A DNA stretch of 64,000 nucleotides from [Actinomadura] parvosata subsp. kistnae (GTDB taxonomy: Bacteria; Actinomycetota; Actinomycetes; Streptosporangiales; Streptosporangiaceae): positions 434,001 to 498,000 of the forward strand of contig NZ_OOHJ01000006.1 in NCBI RefSeq assembly GCF_900323885.1, in the 5' to 3' direction. Position numbers and translations under genes: made by a program. The notes under the pieces were generated by a model. The model saw only the letters and a list, made by a program, of their open reading frames with translations. It was not told where the DNA came from and did not search any database. Below, in pieces: positions 7,947 through 16,477 of the stretch; positions within the stretch are counted from its first letter, which is position 1; every line of letters begins with the position of its first letter.

Positions 7947-9029
7947 TCACCTGCCCTTCACGAGGGCATCGGTAACGTCCACCGGGCGTCTGAGCATCTT
8001 GTGGCTCCGGGACAGATCAGCGAGGCGCTGGAGTTTCCTCAGATCGAGCTTGGTGGGGTAGGAGCCGAGCGTCACGCGTTCCGCCACGGTCGCGGAGACC
8101 TTCGTGTAGCCGGGCAGGACAGTCCGCGCCTGCTGGGGGTCGTGCCCGATCCGCCTTTGGGCCTTGGCCAGGGCGCGATGGAAGGCGGCCAGCGTCCGGG
8201 GGTTGCGCCGGATCCATCGTTCGGTGGCGGACATGCCGGCGGCGTGCAGGCCCGCGAGGTCCCCGGCCGGCACCTCCTGGACGATGCGGATGTGACCCGT
8301 CTCGCGGCCCATGGTGACGAACGGCTCGGCCAGCAACGCCGCGTCGACCTGGCCCGCGTGCAGCGCCTTCAGCATCTCGGGGTACGGCTTCTCGACCATC
8401 AGGACGTCTTCGCGCAACGTCAGCCCGTCCCGCTTCAGCGCGGAGGCCAGAGCCAGCGGCCCGAGCCCTACGAGGTTCGGGACGGCGACCCTTTTGCCTT
8501 TCAGGTCCCTTACCGCGTTGATCTTCGACTGGGTGTTCACGACGATCGCGGCGCTTCCGCGGGCGGCTTGATGCATCCCAGAGACGATCTTGAGCTTCTT
8601 GCCCGCCTCGTTCGCCTGGAAGAGCGTGAGATAGTCCGTTTGCACCAGGTCCAGCGCACCGCTTTCGAGCAAGGGCACCGCGGCTGCCGGGCCGGTGATG
8701 AGCATCGGCTTCACCGTCAGCCCCTCCGCTGCGAAGTCGCCGTTGGCGAGGGCGACGTACACGGGCGCCGACTCCACGCTCGGGACCACCCCGACCCTGA
8801 TCACCGACTGCTCGGGCGGGCCGGACGGGCGGGCGGCGGCCTCCGGTCGCGCGGGCAGCGCCCGGATGCCGACGGTGCCGGCGAGCACGGTGACGACGAC
8901 CACGGTGGCGGCGGCCAGCGCCATGAAGGTGCGCCGCCTGCGCTGATGGACCTCCAGCGCCGCGGCGGCCAGGTCGCGCTCCGGTACATCGTCCGCGATG
9001 CGGCTCAGCTGCTCTGCGAGCCAGGTCAT
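7947..9029 (-). CDS. Membrane-anchored NMT1/SsuA-like binding protein coupled to sigma factor
   Basis: A 360-residue protein. Residues 1-33 are cytoplasmic and charged (ending HQRRRR), residues about 34-58 form one membrane helix, and about 75-360 is a periplasmic-binding-protein-type domain like NMT1/SsuA (VGVVPSVESAPVYVALANG, DLKGKRVAVPN, ALLAEPFV). There is no lipobox. Its ATG overlaps the stop of the upstream SigE-type sigma gene (ATGA, 9026-9029), so the two are coupled. In SigE-type operons this position usually encodes a membrane anti-sigma or sensor. I infer that the short N-terminus may hold the sigma factor and the outer domain senses a small molecule. No zinc-binding anti-sigma motif is present. 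Confidence 0.75.
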   Translation of the reverse strand: MTWLAEQLSRIADDVPERDLAAAALEVHQRRRRTFMALAAATVVVVTVLAGTVGIRALPARPEAAARPSGPPEQSVIRVGVVPSVESAPVYVALANGDFAAEGLTVKPMLITGPAAAVPLLESGALDLVQTDYLTLFQANEAGKKLKIVSGMHQAARGSAAIVVNTQSKINAVRDLKGKRVAVPNLVGLGPLALASALKRDGLTLREDVLMVEKPYPEMLKALHAGQVDAALLAEPFVTMGRETGHIRIVQEVPAGDLAGLHAAGMSATERWIRRNPRTLAAFHRALAKAQRRIGHDPQQARTVLPGYTKVSATVAERVTLGSYPTKLDLRKLQRLADLSRSHKMLRRPVDVTDALVKGR

Positions 9030-9565
9030 GGGCGGGCCTCCTCTTTCCGTTCACGGGCCGGCTCGTCGGGTTCGGGCAGCCGCGGCGCCAGCTCGGGTGC
9101 CAGCGCGCGCAGCCGGGCCAGAGCGTGGTGCGTCTGGCTCTTGACCGTGCCGATCGAGCAGCCCATCAGGTCGGCGACGTCGCGTTCGGTCCGGTCCTCG
9201 TAGAAGCGCAGGACGAGCACCGTGCGTTGCTTGGGCGTCAGCCGCATGAGCGCCTGTTGCAGAACGACCCGCAACACGGCGGAGTCCTCGCAGGCGTAGG
9301 CGCGCTCGGGCGGCTCGGCGCTGGGCACCTCGGCGGAGCCGCGCCGCCGCCGCCACGAGATGTACTGGTTGACCATGCTCCTGCGCGCGTAGGCGTCGAG
9401 GTTGTCGACGTGGCGTAACTTCGGCCACCGCCCGATCATGCGGACCAGGACGTTCTGTAACAGGTCCTCGGCGAGGTGGACCTCGCCGGTCAGCAGGTAG
9501 GCCAGGCGCAGCAACGGGCGTTGGTGAGCATCCACGAACGCCCGGAAGCCGGCATCGCGATCCAA
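9026..9565 (-). CDS. SigE-family ECF RNA polymerase sigma factor
   Basis: A 179-residue ECF sigma factor. Region 2 is near residues 10-75 (RLAYLLTGEVHLAEDLLQNVLVR, DNLDAYARRSMVNQYISWRRR) and region 4 near 105-160 (LTPKQRTVLVLRFYEDRTERDVADLMG, GTVKSQTHHALARLR). It fits the actinobacterial SigE subgroup (short linker, LTPKQR motif). It would recruit RNA polymerase to a small regulon, normally including its own promoter. The next gene overlaps by four bases and encodes the probable sensor or anti-sigma partner. No ABC permease or ATPase lies nearby, which argues against a plain transport role for that partner. Confidence 0.88.
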   Translation of the reverse strand: MDRDAGFRAFVDAHQRPLLRLAYLLTGEVHLAEDLLQNVLVRMIGRWPKLRHVDNLDAYARRSMVNQYISWRRRRGSAEVPSAEPPERAYACEDSAVLRVVLQQALMRLTPKQRTVLVLRFYEDRTERDVADLMGCSIGTVKSQTHHALARLRALAPELAPRLPEPDEPARERKEEARP

Positions 9566-10204
9566 CGTCTCTCCTCAGGGTCGATACCCTCCAGACGTCG
9601 TGGGCGCGGCAAAAGGTTGGCACTGGTGAGAAACGGGCGTACGGAAGTGACGCCGGTCGTTTCAGGAGGCGTCGGTCGCAAGCGGTCCCACCGCAGGGGA
9701 TCGCCGGCGATCCCGCCCGCATGATGGCCGCGAGCGCCCCGTCGCCCACGAGAGGAAACAGCGACACGGCAGGTATGGCCGATGCCCGTGCCCGTCTCCA
9801 GCAAACCCGCATGCCGGGCTCGACCCCTCCCGCCGCGCATGCCTCTCCCGAAGGAGGACCCAGTGCGCGAACACGTTCGGCATCCCCACGCCGCGCGGCT
9901 CCAGCAACGTCAACCAGTTCTCCCACCCGGCGGTCGGCCCCGGCGGCGGCGCCGGTCAAGGCGGGCGACTTCTTCGACTTGCCCGACTGCGCCACCTACC
10001 GCCGCCGATCCGCGCCATGGCGATGCCCAGCCGGTCGTTCATCTCGGGCGGCGCCGTCCCTCCCTCCTGGCCCTGTTGCACTCTGCTACAAGCTCATTGC
10101 ACCAGAAAAGACGCTCTGACCTGCATATATGAGATTCACGAGTTGCCTTGATTCTAGCCACAACCCTAGCGTTCCCCCAGACCGAAGAGGAGGTTGGTTG
10201 CACC
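9566..10204. other. 639-bp stretch without a supported gene
   Basis: Lies between divergent sigma-factor and SDR genes and should hold both promoters. The plus strand contains a Gly/Pro-rich open stretch around 9860-9960 (reading ANTFGIPTPRGSS) with a possible GTG start after GAAGGAGG, but I cannot match it to a family or find a coherent end. Towards the SDR gene there is an AT-richer segment (10060-10150) with catatatg, a plausible promoter area. Confidence 0.5.
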
Positions 10205-11041
10205 ATGCAGAAGGTCGTTCTCATCACCGGCGCCTCCGCCGGCATCGGCAAGGCCACCGCACTCGAGCTCGCCCGCGCAGGCCACACCGTCTACGGCGCC
10301 GCCCGGCGCGTCCGGCTGATGGACGAGCTGCGCGACGCCGGCGGACACGCCCTGGAGCTGGACGCCCGCCGCCCGGAGGACCTGGAACGCGCCGTCACCA
10401 CCGTCGTCGAGGAGCAGGGCCGGATCGACGTCCTGGTCAACAACGCCGGCACCGTCCTGCACGGCGCCGCCGAGGACGTCCCCATCGACCTGGCGCGCGA
10501 CCAGTTCGAGGTCAACGTGTTCGCGCCGGCCCGGCTCGTCCAGCTCGCCCTGCCGCACATGCGCGCGCAGGGGGCCGGCACGATCGTCAACGTCTCCTCC
10601 ATCGGCGGCGAGATCGCGCTGCCGCTCGGCTGCTGGTACTACGCGACCAAGCACGCCCTGGAGGCCTACTCCGACAGCCTGCGCATGGAGGTCGAGCCGT
10701 TCGGCATCGACGTCGTCGTCATCCAGCCCGGCATCATCAAGACCGGGTTCGAGGACCGTACCGCACAGGACCTGCGCGAGATCTCCGGCACGACCGCCTA
10801 CCGGGACATGGCGCAGGCCATGGCCGCGCGCGCCGAGGCGCAGCTCGGCGACAACAGCCCGGGCAGCGACCCCGGCGTCGTCGCCGCCGTCATCCGGCAG
10901 GCCGTCGAGGCCGGCAAGCCCGAGACGCGCTACCCGGTCGGCTGGATGGCCGACAAGCTCCTGGAGCTCAACCGGACGCTGCCGGACCGCGAGTTCGACA
11001 AGCTCGTCACCGCCAGCGCGAAGACCGGCACCGCGAAGTAG
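10205..11041 (+). CDS. Short-chain dehydrogenase/reductase (SDR)
   Basis: A 278-residue classical SDR. The cofactor motif TGASAGIGKA lies at residues 8-17, NNAG near 80, and the active-site Ser (SSIGG) with YYATK near 143-150. Arg residues after strand 2 (AARRVRLMD) suggest NADP(H). The closest functional type is the oxidoreductase often found next to MFS exporters; the substrate is unknown. The ATG at 10205 follows GAGGAGG at 10187-10193. A broken MFS gene starts 9 bp downstream, so the two formed one operon. It lies inside the segment bounded by the 963-bp direct repeats. Confidence 0.85.
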   Translation: MQKVVLITGASAGIGKATALELARAGHTVYGAARRVRLMDELRDAGGHALELDARRPEDLERAVTTVVEEQGRIDVLVNNAGTVLHGAAEDVPIDLARDQFEVNVFAPARLVQLALPHMRAQGAGTIVNVSSIGGEIALPLGCWYYATKHALEAYSDSLRMEVEPFGIDVVVIQPGIIKTGFEDRTAQDLREISGTTAYRDMAQAMAARAEAQLGDNSPGSDPGVVAAVIRQAVEAGKPETRYPVGWMADKLLELNRTLPDREFDKLVTASAKTGTAK

Positions 11042-11050
11042 GCCGCTACG

Positions 11051-12224
11051 ATGTCGCTTCGACCTCACGCCCGCAGGTGGTGGGCGCTGGCCGCGCTCGT
11101 GCTCACGTCCCTGGCGGTGGGCTTCGACGTCACCATCCTGAACCTCGCGCTGCCCAGCATGGCAGCGGACCTGCACGCCGGCAACGCCGAGCTGCAGTGG
11201 TTCGTCACCGTCTACACGCTGGTGCTCGCCGCCGGCATGATCCCGGCGGGCATGCTGGGCGACCGCTTCGGCCGCCGGAGAATCCTCCTGGTGGCGCTGG
11301 CCGTCTTCGGCATCAGCTCGCTGGCCGCCGCCTACGCCCCCACCACCGGGATCTTCATCGCCGCGCGGGCCGCGCTCGGCCTGGGCGCGGCGCTCATCAT
11401 GCCGACGATGCTGGCCGTGCTGCCCACTATGTTCAGCGAGCACGAGCGGCCGAAGGCGATCGGGACGCTGGCGGGCGCCTCCATGCTGGCCTTCCCCATC
11501 GGCCCGCTGCTGGGCGGCTGGCTGCTCGACCACTTCTGGTGGGGCTCGGTCTTCCTCATCAACATCCCCGTGGTGGTGCTGGCATTTCTCGCGGTCGCGG
11601 CGTGGCTGCCCGAATCGCCGCGAGAGCGTGGCCGGCGGATCGACGCGGGCGGCCTGGTGCTGTCGAGCGTGGCGCTGACGGCGCTGACGTACGGTCTCAT
11701 CGAGATCGGCGAAGCCGGCTGGACGGACGCTGCCGTGCTCGGCCCGCTGCTCGCCGGGGTGGCGGCGCTGGCACTGTTCGTCGTGTGGGAGCGGCGGGCC
11801 GAGGCCCCGCTGGTGAACCTCGCGCTGTTCGGCAACGCGCGTTTCACCGCCGGCACCGCGCTGGCCACGCTCGTCAACTTCACCATATTCGGCGTCCTGT
11901 TCGCGCTGCCGCAGTACTTCCAGGCGAACCTGGGCGCCGACGCGATGGGCAGCAGCCTGCGCCTGCTGCCGCTCGTCGCGGGCATGCTCGCCGGGATGTC
12001 CTCGGCGGCCAGGCTGAGCAGGACGATCGGCCCCAAGCTCGCGGCCGGGCTCGGGTTCGCGCTGCTCACCGCCGGCCTGTTCTAGGGCGCCACCACCGGT
12101 ACGGGCAGCGGCACCGCCTCGGCGGCGGCGTGGACGGCGATGTACGGGCTCGGGCTCGGCTGGATCCGGCCCACGGTCATGGACGCGGCGCTGGGCGCCC
12201 TCTCACCCGGCAACGCCGGCGCCG
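11051..12224 (+). pseudogene. MFS transporter (DHA2-like), nonsense and 3'-truncated
   Basis: The 5' part encodes an MFS exporter (motif MLGDRFGRRR; FPIGPLLGGW in TM5) for 344 codons, then hits TAG at 12083-12085 within a TM segment. Reading through, MFS-like sequence continues (GATTGTGSGTA, YGLGLGWIRPT, MDAALGALSPGNAGA) until 12213-12224, where it switches to the second glxA copy. The switch point, ACGCCGGCGCCG, is shared by both sequences, so a 12-bp microhomology marks the junction. At least the last two helices are lost. Confidence 0.85.
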
Positions 12225-12754
12225 CTGTGCCGGCGGATGAGATTCAGCGCGAAGTCGTACATGGCGCTGAAGGCCGCCGTCGTCGTCACCCCGGTGTCGG
12301 TGACGACCAGGAGCTCGGGACGCACGTCGATGTCCGGGTAGCGGCGGGCCAGCTCGCCGGCCAGGAGCCAGGCCGTCGTGGCGCGGCGCCCGTCGAGCAG
12401 GCCGGCCTCGGCGAGCAGGAACGCGCCGACACAGATGGCCACGACGGCGGTGCCCGCGGCGGCGTGCGCGCGGATCGCCGCGACCTCGGGGCCCAGGGGC
12501 GCGAGCCTGGCGTCCAGGTCGAGGCCCGGCGCGAGCTCGAACCCCGGCACGAGCAGGACGTCCGCCTCGCGCAGCGGAGAGACGTCCAGCGCCGCCCCGC
12601 CCGAGGCGAGGACGCGGCGGCGCGGTGAGACGATCGACACCTCATACCTGGGACCGCCCGGCCCGGCGACGTGCGTGGCCATCGTCAGCAGGTCGGGCAC
12701 GCCGAACACCTCCGAGGCGAAGCACCCCGGATAGGCCAGGACCGCGACCCGCAA
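12213..12754 (-). pseudogene. GlxA-type regulator, truncated copy
   Basis: Encodes the DJ-1/PfpI-like domain nearly identically to the gene at 5675-6640, but after about 180 codons it runs into MFS-gene DNA and stops at 12203. The AraC-type DNA-binding domain is missing, so it cannot regulate as the full protein does. Same TTG/GTG start ambiguity as the intact copy. Confidence 0.9.
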
Positions 12755-13175
12755 CGCCCCCACCTCCTCCCCATGGCGAGATTACCCGCATACTTGGCGA
12801 TCTCGCCTCTTACCCGGCACGGGGCCCCAGGTTCAGGCTGTCACCCATGAGTTCTGACGACCCGATCACCGACTTCGCCCGCCGATCCGTCGACGTGGAG
12901 GGGGTGGTCAAGACGGTGTACGTGGCCGGTTGCGGGCCGGCCGTCGTGCTGATGCCGGAAATGCCGGGCATCAGCCCTGACGTGCTCCGGCTGGCGCGGT
13001 GGGTGCGGGACGCGGGCTTCACCGTCTTCGTCCCCTCCCTATTCGGCGTCGACGGCGCCTACCCCACGGCCGAGGACGGCACCGAGATCGTCCGCCGCGC
13101 GTGTGTCAGCGCCGAGTTCCGCGCGTTCGCCGGGGGCGGCACCAGCCCGGTCACCGCCTGGCTGCGCGGGCTAGC
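12213..13175. repeat. 963-bp direct repeat, copy 2
   Basis: Second copy of the segment at 6099-7061, same orientation. Here the glxA-type gene is cut at its 3' side (12213) and the dienelactone hydrolase gene runs on to full length. Removing one repeat plus the enclosed 5151 bp would restore an uninterrupted glxA/hydrolase divergent pair, which is the layout a single-crossover integration leaves behind. Confidence 0.95.
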
Positions 13176-13695
13176 CCGCCAGGCCCACACCGAGTGCGGC
13201 GGCCCGGGAGTCGGCGCGATCGGCTTGTGCTTCACCGGCAACTTCGCCCTGACGATGGCGCTCGAACCGGCCGTCATCGCCCCGGTGGTCAACCACCCGT
13301 CCCTGCCGCTGGACGACCCGGCCGGGCTCGAGCTCAGCGACGAGGACGCGCGCGCCGTCCGCGACCGCGTCACCCGCGACGGGCTGACGGTGCTCGCCTA
13401 CCGCTTCGACAACGACCGCTGGTGCACCGGGCAGCGCTTCGCCGCCTACCGGGCACTGCTCGGCGACGCCTTCGACGGCCGCGTCCTGCCCGGCGGCTCG
13501 GCGAACACCAGCCCGCCGCCGTTCTTCGCCGACGTGGTCGAAACCCCGCACAGCGTCGTCACCGCCCACCTCGTCGATGAGGACGGGCACCCCACGGTGC
13601 GGGCCAGGGACGAGATCCTCGCCTTCCTGACCGAGCGCCTGAGCCCTTCCGGGCCTGGCGGGACGGCGAACCGCCGCGCCGGAGCAGCGTCGTGA
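12847..13695 (+). CDS. Dienelactone hydrolase family protein (intact copy)
   Basis: A 282-residue alpha/beta-hydrolase of the dienelactone hydrolase family. The catalytic Cys is in IGLCFTGNFAL near residue 123, a Glu in LMPEMPG near 36, the Asp candidate in YRFDNDRW, and the His in HSVVTAHL near the C-terminus. These enzymes hydrolyse lactones or activated esters in the cytoplasm, classically in aromatic-ring degradation. The ATG is the one shared with the truncated copy at 6733. The divergent partner here is the truncated regulator, so control would come from the complete GlxA copy 6 kb away, if at all. Confidence 0.88.
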   Translation: MSSDDPITDFARRSVDVEGVVKTVYVAGCGPAVVLMPEMPGISPDVLRLARWVRDAGFTVFVPSLFGVDGAYPTAEDGTEIVRRACVSAEFRAFAGGGTSPVTAWLRGLARQAHTECGGPGVGAIGLCFTGNFALTMALEPAVIAPVVNHPSLPLDDPAGLELSDEDARAVRDRVTRDGLTVLAYRFDNDRWCTGQRFAAYRALLGDAFDGRVLPGGSANTSPPPFFADVVETPHSVVTAHLVDEDGHPTVRARDEILAFLTERLSPSGPGGTANRRAGAAS

Positions 13696-13750
13696 CCGCC
13701 GTGGCCCGGCCGGCTCGGGGACGGGCGCATCGGCCAAGGACACTGTCACC

Positions 13751-14251
13751 ATGACCGAGGCTCCCGTGGCTCCCCGGCGGTCGCGTCTCGACGTGCGCCT
13801 GCCGCGGGCCGTACCGGCGCACGACTTCCGGCACCCGGTGGAGGCCGACATCCCGGTGCTGGGGCACCTGATGTGGCAGGCCTACCGGGGTACGCCCGAC
13901 GAACAGGACGCCGGAGGCAGCGTGGCCGCGGCGACGCAGGAGATCCGGCTGACCCTCACCGGCGCCTACGGGCCCTTTCTGCCCGCCGCGTCCTTCGTCG
14001 CGCAGGACGACGGGCGGCCCGTGGCCGCCGCGCTGGTGACGGTGTGGAAGGACGTGCCGCTGCTGGCCTACGTCTTCACCGCGCCGCCCCATACCGGCCG
14101 GGGACTGGGACGGCGGCTCATCGAAGCGGCGATGCACGCCCTCGGCGCGCAGGGTCACGGGTGGTTGTCCCTCGCGGTGACGCAGGACAACATTCGCGCC
14201 CGCCGCCTTTACGAGTCCCTGGGCTTCGTGCCACACCAGAAGAAGCAGTGA
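13751..14251 (+). CDS. GNAT-family N-acetyltransferase
   Basis: A 166-residue acetyltransferase. The central beta-strand and motif A (AYVFTAPPHTGRGLGRRLIEAAM) form the acetyl-CoA pyrophosphate loop, and the C-terminal VTQDNIRARRLYESLGFVP is the classic GNAT motif B. It would transfer acetyl from acetyl-CoA to an amine on an unknown acceptor. The 3' end of the gene plus 41 bp beyond the stop (14126-14292) recurs at 22547-22713, next to an integrase remnant, so this 3' end has been a recombination site. Confidence 0.85.
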   Translation: MTEAPVAPRRSRLDVRLPRAVPAHDFRHPVEADIPVLGHLMWQAYRGTPDEQDAGGSVAAATQEIRLTLTGAYGPFLPAASFVAQDDGRPVAAALVTVWKDVPLLAYVFTAPPHTGRGLGRRLIEAAMHALGAQGHGWLSLAVTQDNIRARRLYESLGFVPHQKKQ

Positions 14252-14292
14252 GCCGCACGACCGATGCCGGCCTGCCACCCGGCGATGGCGAG
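14126..14292. repeat. 167-bp direct repeat, copy 1 (GNAT 3' end)
   Basis: Matches 22547-22713 in the same orientation with four mismatches; the first 84 bases are identical. Covers the last 42 codons of the GNAT gene and 41 bp downstream. The two copies bound 8254 bp of accessory DNA. Confidence 0.95.
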
Positions 14293-14517
14293 ACCCCCGG
14301 GCCCCCAGGGTGATGGTTCACCGCTCGGGTCGGCCCGGCCGGGCACAAGGTGGTCGTCGTGGTGTACTTGTCGAATGCGGAGCCATCATGGAGGCGGTGT
14401 GACCTGGCAGGCGACGCCGAGTCGCTGCGCGACGACGGTACGCGTGCACCTCCTCGGGGACGTCACCGCGATCAGCGATCGCCGCGCCGCGCCGGCCGGT
14501 GACGCGAAAGCGCCCGC

Positions 14518-15060
14518 ATGACCACGGACCGGCGGGTCCGGCGGACGCGATCGCTGCTGCGCCAGGCGGCCATCGAGGTCATCCATGAGAAGGGCTTTCG
14601 TGCGGCCCGGGTCCGCGACATCACCGAGCGCGCAGACGTCAACCGAGCCACCTTCTACGCGCACTACGCCGACAAGTACGCGCTCGCCGAAGCAATGGTG
14701 CGCGATGAGATCCGGCACCGGTTCGCCGGCAGGCTCCCGGCCACGCCCGCGCCGCTCGCCGACCTCGTCCACGCCCTGGCGGTGCTGCTGTGGGAGGATT
14801 CCAGCCGGGCGGACGGCTGCCGGCGCGACGTCGACGTTCTGCGCCCGCTGATCCAGCGCGCGGTGCGCACCGAGGTGTCTCGCTTGCTCGTCGAACGGGG
14901 CGCGTACGAGTCGGCCGTGACGGCGCACATCGCCGGCTCGACGATCGTGGGCGCGGTTTGCTGGTGGCGGGAGAGCGGGTTGCCGGACACCCCACCCGAC
15001 CAGGCGGCCGACGAGGTGACCCGCGCGGTGTTGCACGGGCTGGGGCCGGCGTCACGGTGA
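14518..15060 (+). CDS. TetR/AcrR-family transcriptional regulator
   Basis: A 180-residue regulator. The N-terminal HTH covers residues about 10-60 (LLRQAAIEVIHEKGFRAARVRDITERADVNRATFYAHYADK). The rest is a ligand-binding helical domain with a Trp/Cys-containing end (GAVCWWRESGLPDTPPDQAADEV), a pattern seen in TetR_C_7-like members. The ATG is preceded by a weak GAAAG ribosome site. It lies convergent to the crotonase gene and downstream of GNAT. Its target is not evident; no strong palindrome was seen in the 266 bp upstream. Confidence 0.82.
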   Translation: MTTDRRVRRTRSLLRQAAIEVIHEKGFRAARVRDITERADVNRATFYAHYADKYALAEAMVRDEIRHRFAGRLPATPAPLADLVHALAVLLWEDSSRADGCRRDVDVLRPLIQRAVRTEVSRLLVERGAYESAVTAHIAGSTIVGAVCWWRESGLPDTPPDQAADEVTRAVLHGLGPASR

Positions 15061-15175
15061 CCTGGGTACTTCTGCGCTATTCGGCACCATGCCCGCCTGC
15101 GGGCGCCGTGCAGGATGCCGCTGAACGCCGTCGCCTCGCGGTTCCATGCGGCACCATGCCCGTCCGCCACCGGGC

Positions 15176-16012
15176 TCACCATCGAAGCTCCTCGCCGGCC
15201 GGTGGGCGGCCGGCCCTCGGGCCGTCGAGGAACAGTGCCGCAGCCTGGCTCTGCAGCTGGAAGGGGAAGTCATGGACGACCCGCTGCTTCCACGGTCGGC
15301 TGACGATGGCGTGTGTCATCCGGCGCGCGCTTCGCGGACGTCGCATGATCAGGTCAGCGAGCTCCCACGCCCGGTCCATCAGGCGCTCGCGCGGCACGAT
15401 CTCCGACACCATGCCGTACTCGAGTGCCTGCCGCGCATCCACCGCCTGGCCGGTGTAGAGGTGATAGGCGGCTCGCTTGGTGCCCATCAGTTCCTGGAAG
15501 GTGAGGCCTTGCCCGTCACCGGGCGCGGTCGACACCAGGAAATGCGGGTCGAAGAAGCGTGCGTCCTCGGTGCAGATGGTGATGTCGCAGGCGAGCGCGA
15601 TCTCGGTGTGCGGTCCGGGCCCGTTGACCGCGGCGATCGTCGGGACGTCGACGCCGAAGACGAAGTTCTGCAACAGCTTCGCCGCGTCCTCGTACATCGT
15701 GGCGATGTCGTCAACCGTCCGATCGACATGCCCATCGGCGCTGCGCCGCGCGTCCAGCCAATGCTCGCCGGTGCCTGTGAGGATGAGCACCTCGTTCTGC
15801 GGGTCGTTACCGACCTCCAGCCATGCCTGCCCCCAGGCGTTGTGACCGGCGAACGTCTGGACGTACGAGCCGCCGTCGGTGTGCATACGAAGCTCGAGGA
15901 TGCCGTCGCGGCGGCGCATCGCGAAAAAGTCGCGGTACTTCTCCGCGTACTCGGCGAGGTCGGGTCGGCTGACGAGCCCCGCCCATCTGGCTGCGTTCAA
16001 CTGATCGGTCAT
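15176..16012 (-). CDS. Enoyl-CoA hydratase/isomerase (crotonase) family protein
   Basis: A 278-residue crotonase-fold protein: VLILTGTGEHW near residue 75, the oxyanion-hole region PTIAAVNGPGPHTEIALACDI near 125-145, and the trimer-helix segment AAYHLYTGQAVDARQALEYGMVSEIVP. The family acts on acyl-CoA thioesters (hydration, isomerisation, hydrolysis). The ATG at 16010-16012 is chosen because GAGGAG lies 10 bases upstream and the longer reading lacks homology. The usual second catalytic Glu cannot be placed with certainty, so the exact reaction is open. It stands alone on this strand. Confidence 0.82.
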   Translation of the reverse strand: MTDQLNAARWAGLVSRPDLAEYAEKYRDFFAMRRRDGILELRMHTDGGSYVQTFAGHNAWGQAWLEVGNDPQNEVLILTGTGEHWLDARRSADGHVDRTVDDIATMYEDAAKLLQNFVFGVDVPTIAAVNGPGPHTEIALACDITICTEDARFFDPHFLVSTAPGDGQGLTFQELMGTKRAAYHLYTGQAVDARQALEYGMVSEIVPRERLMDRAWELADLIMRRPRSARRMTHAIVSRPWKQRVVHDFPFQLQSQAAALFLDGPRAGRPPAGEELRW

Positions 16013-16477
16013 GCGATCATGCTCCTCGCGTGCCACAGCCGACTCAATCCCCAAAAGCCGGCCGGTGCTGGATATCCGACAGATCACAGAAAGCGTCGGA
16101 TTCGGGCCGAACGGAACGTTCATCGGCGATGCGAGCTGCCAGGCAGGGAGATGGCGTCAATCACCGTTTCGGTGCGCCGGAGCCCAGCGTCTTCTGTCCG
16201 GACATGGTCGTGGTGACCGGCGCGGTGTGTTGAGAATCGATCGCTCACAACGCCTTCCTGGGCAGTTTCAGTGCCATGCGCGATCAGCATCAGCGGTACC
16301 AGTTGGAGCAAACGATGAGAGGAAGTAAGGGCGTCTTCCAAGCTCGCTAAAAGGTGGCCTTATGTGCCGATGTTCCCGACGTAAGCAGGCCACGTTGGCA
16401 CCCGGCCGTTCGAGCTCGAACCGCCGGGCCGAAACAGAGTCCGATGCCCGTACTCTGGGTGAGAGGTGGGTTGGTGG
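16013..16477. other. 465-bp stretch without a supported gene
   Basis: Between the crotonase gene and the oxidoreductase gene. It contains a short AT-richer part (16310-16360) and scattered open frames with no Shine-Dalgarno or family resemblance. Since the oxidoreductase stop is at 16478, this gap should hold the crotonase promoter and the 3' end of the oxidoreductase operon; no terminator stood out. Confidence 0.45.

Noticed and set aside
9843..9965. Gly/Pro-rich frame with ANTFGIPTPRGSS after a GAAGGAGG site
   Set aside because: No family match, no coherent end, and no Cys pattern for a chaplin; left as gene-free.
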